The notes under the pieces: model-generated | Seen by the model: only the letters and a program-made list of their open reading frames with translations | What the model was told of the DNA's origin: nothing | Database searches by the model: none | Made by a program: the position numbers and the translations under genes | Assembly: GCF_003967355.1 (NCBI RefSeq) | Contig: NZ_BIFH01000048.1 | Location: forward strand, 35,556-99,555 | DNA length: 64,000 bases | Direction of reading: 5' to 3' | Origin: Embleya hyalina | Lineage (GTDB): Bacteria; Actinomycetota; Actinomycetes; Streptomycetales; Streptomycetaceae | Part shown: positions 15,526 through 23,877 of the stretch, piece by piece | How positions within the stretch are numbered: the stretch's first letter is position 1 | How the letters are laid out: every line of letters begins with the position of its first letter

Positions 15526-17052
15526 ATGACGAAGACGTTGCACCACCCCGGCCGGCGCCTGGGCATCCTGTCCGTGGACGAGGGCACCACCGGGACCCGC
15601 GCCGGAGTCGTGCAGGACTCCGGGGCGGTCACCCATCTGGCGTATCGCACGATCGCCGTGGACCACCCCGACGAGGACTCGGTCGAGCAGGACCCGATGG
15701 AGATCTGGTCGGCCACCCTCGACGTGTGCCGCGAGGCCCTGGCCGGGGCCCGCGCCGACGGCGTGGAGATCGTCGCGCTCGCGCTGTCGACCCAGCGGGC
15801 CACCGCGATGTTGTGGGATCGGCGGACCGGCCTGCCGCTGGTGCCCGCGTGCGTGTGGCAGGACCGGCGCTACGCCCGGCACCTGCTCGGCTACGAGGCC
15901 GAGTGGGACGAGCGGCTGCTCGCCCGGCTCGGCCGGCCGGTGGGCAGCCGGGCGCCGTTCCACTGGGCCGCGCGGCAGATCGCCGAGCGGCCGGAGGTGG
16001 CCGAGGCGTACCGGGCCGGCACGCTCGTGTTCGGCACCGTGGACACCTGGCTGGCCTGGCGCTTCACCGGCGGGGCCGCGCACGCGGTCTCGGCGAGCAA
16101 CGCCGGCTCGATCGGCGCCTACCTGCTGCGCGAGCACGCGTGGGACCGCGAGTGGATCGAACAGCTGGGCTACCCGCTCGAACTACTCCCGGACCTGTTC
16201 GCCGACGACGACCTCGGCTACGGCCGCACCGACCCCGAACTGCTCGGCGTGGAACTGCCGTTGGCGGCGGTGATGGGCGACCAGCACGCGGCGCTGATCG
16301 CGCTCGGCGGACTGGCCGCCGGCCAGGGGATGTGCATGTACGGCACCGGCACGTTCGTGGACGCGGCCACCGGCCGCACCCCCGCGATGCCGATCCCGGG
16401 CATCGCCGGCGTGCTGGCCCAGCCCGGTTGGCGCCAGGGCGACACCACGCACTTCAGCCTGGAGGCGTACTGCTCGACCACCGGGTCCGCGCTGCGCTGG
16501 TTGTGCGACGACCTGGGCCTGTTCGCCTCGCCGGCCGAGATCGGCGAACTCGCGGCGGGGGTCGGCGCCGGCTCGGGCCCGCGCGAGTGGTTCGTGCCCG
16601 CGCTGGCCGGGATCCGCACCCCCGAGTGGCGGCCCGAGGCCCGGGCCGCGCTCGGCGGCCTGACCCTGGCCACCACCCGGGCCGACGTGGCCCGGGCCGT
16701 GCTGGACGGGATCGCGCACTCCGTGTGCGACCTGATCGACGGCGTCGCCGCCACCATGCAGGCCCCGTTCGCCCGCCTGCGGGTGGGCGGCGGGGTGGCC
16801 GGCAGCGACACCCTCATGCGGATCCAGGCCGACCTGGTCGGCCTGCCGATCGAACGCGCCGCCGATTCGGCGACCGCGAGCCTGCGCGGCACCGCCTATC
16901 TGGCGGGCGTACGCGAGGGCCTGTGGTCCTCGCTCGACGAGGTGGTCGAGGCCCAACCGCGCGGCCGGATCTTCGAACCGACCACCACCCCCGACCGGCG
17001 CGCCGCACAGCGCGCCGCCTGGCGGAGCGTGCTCGCCGGCTACCCCGCCTGA
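15526..17052 (+). CDS. FGGY-family carbohydrate kinase, glycerol-kinase-like
   Basis: 508 residues. FGGY kinases phosphorylate sugars and polyols. The phosphate-binding loop SVDEGTTGTRAGVV, the substrate-side GDQHAALIALGG and the C-terminal region with RVGGGVAGSDTLMRIQADLVGLP match the glycerol kinase subgroup, although DEGTTGTRA differs from the DQGTTSSRA of true glycerol kinases. The substrate may thus be glycerol or a related polyol. GAAAGGG at 15514-15520 selects ATG 15526. It lies 72 bp after the transporter gene. Confidence 0.9.
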   Translation: MTKTLHHPGRRLGILSVDEGTTGTRAGVVQDSGAVTHLAYRTIAVDHPDEDSVEQDPMEIWSATLDVCREALAGARADGVEIVALALSTQRATAMLWDRRTGLPLVPACVWQDRRYARHLLGYEAEWDERLLARLGRPVGSRAPFHWAARQIAERPEVAEAYRAGTLVFGTVDTWLAWRFTGGAAHAVSASNAGSIGAYLLREHAWDREWIEQLGYPLELLPDLFADDDLGYGRTDPELLGVELPLAAVMGDQHAALIALGGLAAGQGMCMYGTGTFVDAATGRTPAMPIPGIAGVLAQPGWRQGDTTHFSLEAYCSTTGSALRWLCDDLGLFASPAEIGELAAGVGAGSGPREWFVPALAGIRTPEWRPEARAALGGLTLATTRADVARAVLDGIAHSVCDLIDGVAATMQAPFARLRVGGGVAGSDTLMRIQADLVGLPIERAADSATASLRGTAYLAGVREGLWSSLDEVVEAQPRGRIFEPTTTPDRRAAQRAAWRSVLAGYPA

Positions 17053-17118
17053 GCCGAACCGCCCGTACGACCCGGCGGCGCGAACCGTGAACCGCCGGAC
17101 AGACCCCAGGAGTTGATT

Positions 17119-18837
17119 GTGATTTCGATGCCCGCCCGCAAGCCACGACGGGCGTCGGCGGCGGCCACGAGAAGCACCCCGCTGCTTCTCGACCGCGGCC
17201 GGGCCAAGCACCGACTCGCGGACCACCGCTTCGACGTGCTCGTCGTCGGCGGCGGCGTCACCGGCGCGTACGCCGCGCTCGACGCGGCCTCGCGCGGCCT
17301 GGACGTGGCCCTGGTGGAGAAGGACGACTTCGCCTCCGGGACCTCCTCCAAGTCGTCGAAGATGGTGCACGGCGGCCTGCGCTACATCGAGCAGGGCAAC
17401 GTCAACCTGGTCCGCCACTCGCTCCTGGAAAGACACCGCTTCCGCAAGAACGCGCCGCACCTGGTGCACCGCCTGCCGTTCCTGTTCCCGATCCTGGAGA
17501 AGGAGGGCGTCTTCGACGCCCGGCTCGCCAAGGGCTTCGAGGGCCTGCTGTGGACCTACGACCTGGTCGGCGGCTGGCGGATCGGCAAGCTGCACCAGCG
17601 ACTGACCGTCGACGAGGTACTGGCCCACGCGCCGACGCTGCGCGCGGACAGCCTCCGGGGCGGGCTGATGTACTTCGACGGCCGCGCCGACGACGCCCGT
17701 CTGGTGCTGACCATCGTGCGTACCGCCGCCGCGCTGGGCGCCACCGTGCTCAACGGCGCCACGGTCGACCGGATCCTGACCGAACGCGGCCGCACCGCCG
17801 GGGCCCGGATCGAGGTCGACGGCGAGCGCTTCGACGTGCGCGCCTCCGCCGTGGTCAACGCCACCGGCGTGTGGAGCGACACCGTCGACGGACTGGCCGA
17901 CGACGACCACCGCCCGCAGGTACGACCCGCCAAGGGCGTGCACATCGTGGTGCCGTGGCACAAGGTCCGGATCGACTGCACGGTCACCGTGCCCATCCCG
18001 GGCCGGGCCCGCCGCGCCACCTGCACCCGCTGGGGCGACGCGGTCGTGCTCGGCACCACCGACGAGGACTACCGCGGCTCGATCGACGACGTGCACTGCA
18101 CCCGCCCGGAGATGGAGTTCCTGCTCGAAGGCGCCAACACCGCGTTCGAGGGCCGGCTCACCCCGGACGACGTGATCGGCAGCATCGGCGGCCTGCGTCC
18201 GCTCGTCGGCGGCAAGGAGGGCGCCACCCTCGACATGAGCCGCGACCACCACATCTCGGTCGGCCGCGGCGGCATGGTCACCGTCACCGGCGGCAAGCTC
18301 ACCACCAGCCGGCACATGGGCGAACTGGTGATCGACAAGGTGATGCAGGTCCTGGGCCGCAAGGGCCGCAGCCGCACCACCAACCTGCCGCTGATCGGCG
18401 GCGCCGGCTACGACGCCGAGGCGGTCGCCGCGTCCGGCGGCCTGGCCGCGCACCTGGGCGAGCGCTACGGCACCGAGGCCCGCTTCGTCTCCGACCTGCT
18501 CGCCGAGGACGCCACGCTCGCCGAGCCGGTCGTCGCGGGCATGCCGTACATCAGGGCCGAGGTCGTCTACGCGGCCCGCTCCGAGATGGCCCGCTCGGTG
18601 GACGACGTGCTCTCCCGACGCACCCGCTCGCGCCTGTTCGCCCGCGACGCCTCGGCCGCCGCGGCCCCCGAGGTCGGTCGGCTGCTCGGCGCCGAACTGG
18701 GCCTGACCGCCGCGCAGATCGACCGCCAGGTCGCCGACTACCTCGCCGCCGTGCGGCACGAGAAGGCGGTCCTGCTCGGCGAGCCCGAAGAACCCACATC
18801 CGCAACGATCGACGCACCCCAGGGAGCCGCGAAGTGA
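17119..18837 (+). CDS. glpD: FAD-dependent glycerol-3-phosphate dehydrogenase-like protein (GlpD type)
   Basis: 572 residues. The Rossmann FAD motif is VLVVGGGVTGAYAALDAASRG near residue 40, followed by the GlpD signature FASGTSSKSSKMVHGGLRYIEQ (shortened: GTSSKSSKMVHGGLRY). These enzymes oxidise glycerol 3-phosphate to dihydroxyacetone phosphate at the membrane and pass electrons to quinone; a paralogue could act on another polyol phosphate. GTG 17119 follows AGGAG at 17108-17112. Its stop overlaps the GTG of the next gene (GTGA), showing translational coupling with the second oxidase. Confidence 0.9.
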   Translation: MISMPARKPRRASAAATRSTPLLLDRGRAKHRLADHRFDVLVVGGGVTGAYAALDAASRGLDVALVEKDDFASGTSSKSSKMVHGGLRYIEQGNVNLVRHSLLERHRFRKNAPHLVHRLPFLFPILEKEGVFDARLAKGFEGLLWTYDLVGGWRIGKLHQRLTVDEVLAHAPTLRADSLRGGLMYFDGRADDARLVLTIVRTAAALGATVLNGATVDRILTERGRTAGARIEVDGERFDVRASAVVNATGVWSDTVDGLADDDHRPQVRPAKGVHIVVPWHKVRIDCTVTVPIPGRARRATCTRWGDAVVLGTTDEDYRGSIDDVHCTRPEMEFLLEGANTAFEGRLTPDDVIGSIGGLRPLVGGKEGATLDMSRDHHISVGRGGMVTVTGGKLTTSRHMGELVIDKVMQVLGRKGRSRTTNLPLIGGAGYDAEAVAASGGLAAHLGERYGTEARFVSDLLAEDATLAEPVVAGMPYIRAEVVYAARSEMARSVDDVLSRRTRSRLFARDASAAAAPEVGRLLGAELGLTAAQIDRQVADYLAAVRHEKAVLLGEPEEPTSATIDAPQGAAK

Positions 18838-20375
18838 TCAGCAGGCAGACCATCACCAACCCGTTCAACCGCGGCGACTACATCGTGGGCGCGCCCACCC
18901 CGGCCAAATGGGCCCGCAACACCCCGATCGGCAGCGGCGACGCGTCGCTCCAAGGCCGCGTGGTCGAGGTGCCCGCACAGGTGATCGAGGACCTGCGCGG
19001 CGTGGCGAAGGCCGTGTACACCGACCGCGACGACGTGGTCGCCCGTACCCGCGACTGGTGGGCCGGCACCATGATCGGCGAGACCGACGGCCGCCCCGCC
19101 ACCCCCGACGCGGTGATCGTCGAGGTCGTCGACGCCGACCAGGTGGCCGCCGTACTGCGGATCTGCCACGCCGCCGGCATCCCGGTCACCGCCTCCGCCG
19201 GCCGCAGCAACGTCACCGGCGCCGCGCTGCCCGTGCACGGCGGTGTCGTGCTCGACCTGTGCGGCCTGAACCGCATCGTCTCCTTCGACGCCGAATCGCT
19301 CGTCGTCGACGTCGAGGCCGGCATGTTCGGCGACCTGTTCGAGAAGGAACTCCAGGAGACCCACGGCGTCACCACGGGACACTGGCCGTCGGCGTTCGCC
19401 GTCTCCACCGTCGGCGGCTGGATCGCCTGCCGCGGCGCGGGCCAGCTCTCCACCCGTTACGGCAAGATCGAGGACATGGTCGTCGGCGTCGACGTGGTGC
19501 ACGCCGACGGCACCCGGGCCACCTACGGCGACTACCCGCGCGCGGCCACCGGCCCGGACCTGCGGCAGATCTTCATCGGCTCGGAGGGCACGCTCGGCGT
19601 GATCGTCTCCGCGCGCATCCGGGTGCACCCGCTGCCCACCTACGCCAAGGCGCTCGCGTTCGGCTTCGACACCTTCGCCGAGGGCCTGGACGCGTGCCGC
19701 AAGATCATGCAGCGCGGCGCCACCCCGGCGGTGTTGCGCCTGTACGACAAGCTGGAGAGCGGGGTGCACTTCGACCACCCCGAGACCAACCTCCTGCTGA
19801 TCGCCGACGAGGGCGACCCGATCCTGGTCGACGCGATGCTCAAGGTCAGCGAGGAGGTCTGCCTGACCTACGGCCCCGAACTGGACAGCGACGCCGTGTT
19901 CGAGCGCTGGCTCAGGGACCGCATGCTGGTCGGCAAGTCGTCCGACGGCTTCACCCCGGGGCCCGGCTTCGTCGCCGACACGCTGGAGATGGCCGGATCG
20001 TGGACCGCGCTCGGCGAGGTGTACGACGAGGTGGTCGCGGCGATCCAGGCGGTGCCCGGCACGCTCGCGGCCTCCGCGCACCAGTCGCACGCGTACACCG
20101 ACGGCGCCTGCGTCTACTTCTCGCTGCGCGGCGACGTGGACCGGCCCCGGCGCCGCGACTGGTACCGCGCGGTGTGGGACGCGGCCAACGAGGTGCTGAT
20201 CCGGCACGGCACCGCGCTCAGCCACCACCACGGTTGCGGACTGCTGCGCGGCCCGTACCTGCCCGCCGCGCTCGGTGCCGGGTTCGACACGTTCGCCAAG
20301 GTCAAGGCCGGCCTCGACCCGGCCGGAATACTCAATCCTGGCAAACTGGGCCTGCCCAACCGCTTCGACGCGTGA
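18834..20375 (+). CDS. FAD-linked oxidase resembling alkyldihydroxyacetonephosphate synthase (AGPS type)
   Basis: 513 residues, with an FAD-binding PCMH domain followed by an FAD-oxidase C domain. GHWPSAFAVSTVGGWIACR, STRYGKIEDMVVG, GPDLRQIFIGSEGTLGVI and the C-terminal SHHHGCGLLRGPYLP with DPAGILNPGKLGLP match the AGPS branch, including the active-site His cluster. AGPS makes ether lipids in eukaryotes; many bacterial homologues are simple dehydrogenases of hydroxy acids or sugar alcohols. GTG 18834 overlaps the GlpD stop and has AGGGAG 7 nt upstream. Its pairing with GlpD suggests consecutive oxidation steps. Confidence 0.88.
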   Translation: MISRQTITNPFNRGDYIVGAPTPAKWARNTPIGSGDASLQGRVVEVPAQVIEDLRGVAKAVYTDRDDVVARTRDWWAGTMIGETDGRPATPDAVIVEVVDADQVAAVLRICHAAGIPVTASAGRSNVTGAALPVHGGVVLDLCGLNRIVSFDAESLVVDVEAGMFGDLFEKELQETHGVTTGHWPSAFAVSTVGGWIACRGAGQLSTRYGKIEDMVVGVDVVHADGTRATYGDYPRAATGPDLRQIFIGSEGTLGVIVSARIRVHPLPTYAKALAFGFDTFAEGLDACRKIMQRGATPAVLRLYDKLESGVHFDHPETNLLLIADEGDPILVDAMLKVSEEVCLTYGPELDSDAVFERWLRDRMLVGKSSDGFTPGPGFVADTLEMAGSWTALGEVYDEVVAAIQAVPGTLAASAHQSHAYTDGACVYFSLRGDVDRPRRRDWYRAVWDAANEVLIRHGTALSHHHGCGLLRGPYLPAALGAGFDTFAKVKAGLDPAGILNPGKLGLPNRFDA

Positions 20376-20403
20376 GGCGGCCGAGACCCAGCCCAGGTAG
20401 GTC

Positions 20404-21060
20404 ATGAACGCCAGTCGACGCCCCGCGAGCGCGCCCCGGATGTCCTCCGTGTTGTCGTCCGCCTTCGCCGAGGTACCCGTGATCGCGTCGATCATCGGAC
20501 CCCAGCGCCTGCAGAACTTCCTCGGCGCGCCCGCACGGGTGTGCATTCTCGCGTCCATCCCGGTCGGGCAGCTGCCGAACATCGTGCAGCTGCTCGGCCG
20601 GGCGGACAAGACGGTGTTCGTCAACGTGGACAGCTGCCCCGGCCTGGCCCAGGACAAGGGCGCGCTGGAATTCCTCAAGACGATGGGTGCGCACGGCATG
20701 GTCAGCACCCGGCTCTCGCTGATGGAGAAGGGCCGCCCGCTCGGGCTGCTGACCATGCAGAAGGTGTTCGTCACCGACCGCTCCAACATGCGCCGCAGCA
20801 CCGACGCGATCGCGCGCGGCGGCCCCGACCTGGTCGAGATCATGCCGTCGCCGATCGTGGCCCGGATGACCCCCGAGGCCAAACGCGCGATGTCGCCGTT
20901 CGTCGCGGCCGGCTTCGTGGAGACCGCCGAGGACGCCGCCGCCGCGCTCGCGCTCGGCGCGGTCGCCGTGGCCACGTCCGACCCCCGGTTGTGGGATCTG
21001 CGACGCGACCGGCTCGGCGCGACCGCGCCACCCCCGCCATCCGCTTCCTCCGCTCCGTAG
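20404..21060 (+). CDS. glpP: GlpP-family glycerol-3-phosphate-responsive antiterminator
   Basis: 218 residues with the TIM-barrel GlpP pattern: PVIASIIGPQRLQNFL (family start: 'PIIAAVR/KD'), KTVFVNVDSCPGLAQDKGALEF, MGAHGMVSTRLSLMEKG, TMQKVFVTDRSNMRRS, GGPDLVEIMPSPIV and VAVATSDPRLW. GlpP from Bacillus binds glpD leader mRNA with glycerol 3-phosphate to prevent termination and stabilise the transcript. Its presence with a kinase and GlpD fits polyol-phosphate sensing. It lies 28 bp after the oxidase gene. The role in an actinomycete is an inference. Confidence 0.85.
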   Translation: MNASRRPASAPRMSSVLSSAFAEVPVIASIIGPQRLQNFLGAPARVCILASIPVGQLPNIVQLLGRADKTVFVNVDSCPGLAQDKGALEFLKTMGAHGMVSTRLSLMEKGRPLGLLTMQKVFVTDRSNMRRSTDAIARGGPDLVEIMPSPIVARMTPEAKRAMSPFVAAGFVETAEDAAAALALGAVAVATSDPRLWDLRRDRLGATAPPPPSASSAP

Positions 21061-21078
21061 TACGTAGGAGAACCACCC

Positions 21079-21378
21079 TTGAGTTACGTAGTCGTCGCCC
21101 GCTATCTCACCCACCCCGACGCGCAGGACCGGGTACTGGCCCTGCTCGACGAGATGACCCGCCACTCGCTGGCCGAACCCGGCTGCCGGAGCTACCGCGT
21201 GCACCAGGGCACGGAGGAGGCCCGGACGATCGTGCTCGTCGAGGAGTACGACGCCGAGGCCGACTTCACCGCGCACTGCGCCTCCGCGCACTTCCGGGAG
21301 ATCGTGCTCGGCGAGGTGGTGCCGCTGCTGGTGAGCCGGGACGTGGTCCGGCTCACCCCGCGCGAGGTCGCGCCGTGA
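21079..21378 (+). CDS. Antibiotic biosynthesis monooxygenase (ABM)-family protein
   Basis: 99 residues with the dimeric ferredoxin-like fold: VVVARYLTHPDAQDRVLALL, SLAEPGCRSYRVHQG and a final TAHCASAHFREIV, the typical H-x(2)-S-x-HF element. Members include small quinol monooxygenases and autoinducer-2-degrading LsrG-like isomerases. The start is a rare TTG at 21079 with AGGAG 8 nt upstream (21066-21070). Its stop overlaps the next gene's GTG. Confidence 0.82.
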   Translation: MSYVVVARYLTHPDAQDRVLALLDEMTRHSLAEPGCRSYRVHQGTEEARTIVLVEEYDAEADFTAHCASAHFREIVLGEVVPLLVSRDVVRLTPREVAP

Positions 21379-22523
21379 GGATGCGGGCGGCCGTGCTGCG
21401 CGGGACTTCGCAGGCCCGGCCGTACGGGACGAGCCGGCCGGTCGCGATCGAGGACGTGGAACTGGGCGACCCGCGTGCGGGCGAGGTGCTGGTCCGGATC
21501 GCCGCCGCGAGCCTGTGCCACTCCGACCTGTCCGTGGTCAACGGGGATCGGGTCCGGCCGCTGCCGATGGCGCTCGGGCACGAGGCGGTCGGCGTGGTCG
21601 AGGCGGTCGGGCCCGGGGTGGACCGGGTCGTGCCGGGCGAGCACGTCGCGCTCGTGTTCGTGCCCAGCTGCGGCCACTGCGTGCGGTGCGACGAGGGCCG
21701 GCCGGCGCTGTGCTCGGCCGCCGCCGCGGCCAACGGCTCGGGCGGGCTGCTGCACGGGCCGTCGCTGCTCCGGGACGCGGGCGGCGCGGTGGTGCACCAC
21801 CAGCTCGGGGTGTCCGCGTTCGCCGAATTCGCCGTGGTGGCGCAGGAGTCGGTGGTGCCGATCCCGCGCGACGTGCCGTTCGAGGTGGCGTCGATGTTCG
21901 GCTGCGCGGTGCTGACCGGGGCGGGTGCGGTGATCAACACGGCGGCGGTACGTCCCGGCCAGTCGGTCGCGGTGTTCGGCCTGGGCGGGGTCGGCCTGTC
22001 CGCCGTGCTCGGCGCGCGGGCGGCCGGGGCGTACCCGATCGTCGCGGTCGACCCGGTCCCCGCGAAGCGCGACCTGGCGCTGCGGCTCGGCGCGTCGCAC
22101 GCCTTCCACCCGGACGAGGCGGTCGGCTCGATCGGCGACCTGATCGGCGGCGGCCCGGACGTGGTGATCGAGGCGGTCGGCAGCGCGGGCGTGATCGCGG
22201 ACTGCCTGGCGGCGGTGGGCCGAGGCGGCCGGGTGGTCTCCGTCGGCCTGCCCGCGCCGGGACGGCGGCTGGACGCGGTGCCGGCCCTGGCCTTCGCCGG
22301 CGAGGGCAAGTCGCTGATCGGCTCGTACATGGGCGACGCGGTCCCCCGCCGCGACATTCCCCGCTACCTGGCCCTGTGGCGGGCCGGGCGGATGCCGGTC
22401 GAACTGCTGCACACCGGCACGGTGGAACTGGACGATCTGAACGAGGCGATGGAGGCGCTGGCAAGCGGCGAGGCGATCCGCCAGGTGATCCGCACGGGGG
22501 CGCCGGTGGGAGCGCGGCGGTAG
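21375..22523 (+). CDS. Zinc-dependent medium-chain alcohol dehydrogenase
   Basis: 382 residues. The catalytic-zinc ligands are CHSDLS and GHEAVG, the structural-zinc lobe is CGHCVRCDEGRPALC (four Cys), and the NAD fold is FGLGGVGLSAVLGARAAGA followed by an acidic residue (IVAVD) that favours NAD over NADP. It is close to the class III/AdhC branch. GTG 21375 overlaps the stop of the ABM gene and has GAGG 7 nt upstream, so I prefer it to ATG 21381. Last gene of the polyol operon; it probably oxidises or reduces a pathway alcohol. Confidence 0.9.
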   Translation: MRMRAAVLRGTSQARPYGTSRPVAIEDVELGDPRAGEVLVRIAAASLCHSDLSVVNGDRVRPLPMALGHEAVGVVEAVGPGVDRVVPGEHVALVFVPSCGHCVRCDEGRPALCSAAAAANGSGGLLHGPSLLRDAGGAVVHHQLGVSAFAEFAVVAQESVVPIPRDVPFEVASMFGCAVLTGAGAVINTAAVRPGQSVAVFGLGGVGLSAVLGARAAGAYPIVAVDPVPAKRDLALRLGASHAFHPDEAVGSIGDLIGGGPDVVIEAVGSAGVIADCLAAVGRGGRVVSVGLPAPGRRLDAVPALAFAGEGKSLIGSYMGDAVPRRDIPRYLALWRAGRMPVELLHTGTVELDDLNEAMEALASGEAIRQVIRTGAPVGARR

Positions 22524-22558
22524 GCCCGGGGGCGCGCGACGATGCCCCGACTCGTCGG

Positions 22559-22810
22559 CTACTCGCCTTCGGGTCGGGGCACTTCCGCGTCGTCCATGGC
22601 CGGGGCGGGCGTCGGGAGCGGCGTTCGGCCGCGCAGCGAAGACGTCAGGGCCGCCCAGGAGGGCGCGGCGACGACGAGGTGGCCCACACTCGGGTCCTTG
22701 GAGTCGCGGACCGCCCGGTCGGCAGACGGGGTCACGGCTGTTTCCACACAGTTCGCCCCACTGTCCGAGTAGGACGACTTACGCCATTCCGATGCGATTT
22801 CGCGATTCAC
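22559..22810 (-). CDS. DUF397-domain protein
   Basis: 83 residues. WRKSSYSDSGANCVETA and VRDSKDPSVGHLVVAAPSWAAL form the complete DUF397 domain found almost only in streptomycete-type actinomycetes. These small proteins act with the adjacent XRE regulator, as in the WhiJ and AbaA-like loci that influence development and antibiotic production. The start is GTG, 6 bp after the upstream regulator's stop. The C terminus carries a 20-residue Pro-rich extension not needed for the domain. Confidence 0.93.
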   Translation of the reverse strand: MNREIASEWRKSSYSDSGANCVETAVTPSADRAVRDSKDPSVGHLVVAAPSWAALTSSLRGRTPLPTPAPAMDDAEVPRPEGE

Positions 22811-22816
22811 GTGCCT

Positions 22817-23689
22817 TCATCCCCTCTTCTCGGCCTTTCGCAACACTTCCGTCATGAGCGCCGCGGAGTCCGCGGCACTGTGGGCAGCCGTACGCAGGGC
22901 ATCGAAAACGAGCGCGTACCCCGACAGTTCCTCCGGCTTCTCGAGATAATGACTGCCCGTCAGGTCCTCCAGGAAGACAGTGTCCGCCAGGGCGCGCCTG
23001 TCGAACGAGAACATCACGAACGGCCCACTCATCCCCGCATGCTCGACGGGACTGGTCGGCAGGATCTGAATCGTGACGTTGTCGCGCTCGCCCACCGTCA
23101 AAAGGGACTCGAGCTGCTCGCGATGGATGGCGGGTGTACCGGCCACGCTTGTCACCGCGGGTTCCCAGATGATGGCGTGGAGCCGCAGACCGGCGTCGGT
23201 CTCGATCCGCGCTTGCCTCTCGCGCCTGATGTCAAGCAGTTGTTCGGAGCGTTCGGGCGCGAGCATCGCCGGGTTGGCGCGCATTACCGTTCGAGCGTAG
23301 CCGGCCGTCTGCAAGAGCCCTGGAATGAGCGCCGATTGCCAGGTTCGAATGCACTGCGCGTCCCATTCCAACCCGATGAAGTCGGCATAGTACGGCGCGA
23401 TCGTGTCCCGACCGTACGGCTCCCACCAACCCTGCCTGTTGCCGTCCTTCGCGAGCCGTTCCAGGTATGCGCGCCGATGTGGGTCGGTCACCCCGTAGTG
23501 GTCCAACAGCACCCGGAGATCGATCACTCGGGTCGTAACCGCGCCGGTCTCCATCCTGGAGATCTTCGGCTGACTGCACGCGAGGATCGAGGCGACCCGA
23601 GCCGTCGTCAGGCCGGCCGCCTCTCTCAGCTTCCGCAGCTCCGCGCCCAGACGCCGCGAGCGCACGGTGGGCTTGCCTCCAGCGGGCAT
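22817..23689 (-). CDS. WhiJ-type XRE regulator (HTH_31 plus DUF5753)
   Basis: 290 residues. An N-terminal helix-turn-helix (ELRKLREAAGLTTARVASIL, then SQPKISRMETG as recognition helix) is joined to the DUF5753 domain, recognised by IRTWQSALIPGLLQTAGYAR and QLESLLTVGERDNVTIQILP. This is the standard partner of a DUF397 protein, encoded just downstream. Two matching dyads at 23766 and 23796, between this gene and the divergent kinase-like gene, are its likely binding sites. Confidence 0.93.
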   Translation of the reverse strand: MPAGGKPTVRSRRLGAELRKLREAAGLTTARVASILACSQPKISRMETGAVTTRVIDLRVLLDHYGVTDPHRRAYLERLAKDGNRQGWWEPYGRDTIAPYYADFIGLEWDAQCIRTWQSALIPGLLQTAGYARTVMRANPAMLAPERSEQLLDIRRERQARIETDAGLRLHAIIWEPAVTSVAGTPAIHREQLESLLTVGERDNVTIQILPTSPVEHAGMSGPFVMFSFDRRALADTVFLEDLTGSHYLEKPEELSGYALVFDALRTAAHSAADSAALMTEVLRKAEKRG

Positions 23690-23765
23690 GGATCGCGCCT
23701 TCCCGGTCGGGTGTTCCCCGTCTTTCGGTGAAGGCTAGCGACCACCCGAGCGGCACCACGTGTTC

Positions 23766-23778
23766 TGCATCGTATGCA
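23766..23778. promoter_or_regulatory. XRE operator-like dyad 1
   Basis: TGCATCGTATGCA lies at the centre of a longer palindrome (GTTCTGCAT-CGT-ATGCAGAAC, nine-base arms). It is the reverse complement of the second dyad at 23796-23808. Confidence 0.6.
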
Positions 23779-23795
23779 GAACACGGCTTGCAGGA

Positions 23796-23808
23796 TGCAT
23801 ACGATGCA
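23796..23808. promoter_or_regulatory. XRE operator-like dyad 2
   Basis: TGCATACGATGCA, the exact inverted copy of dyad 1; the centres are 30 bp apart. It lies 70 bp before the phosphotransferase start. Confidence 0.6.
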
Positions 23809-23877
23809 GCTACCGAGCGGCGATTCCGTCGTGCGGGGCAGGGCGACACCGACCGTGACCGACGCGAAAGGCACCGC

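Noticed and set aside
22559..23689. Toxin-antitoxin module
   Set aside because: An XRE regulator with a small downstream gene suggests one, but DUF5753 plus DUF397 domains identify a WhiJ-type regulatory pair.
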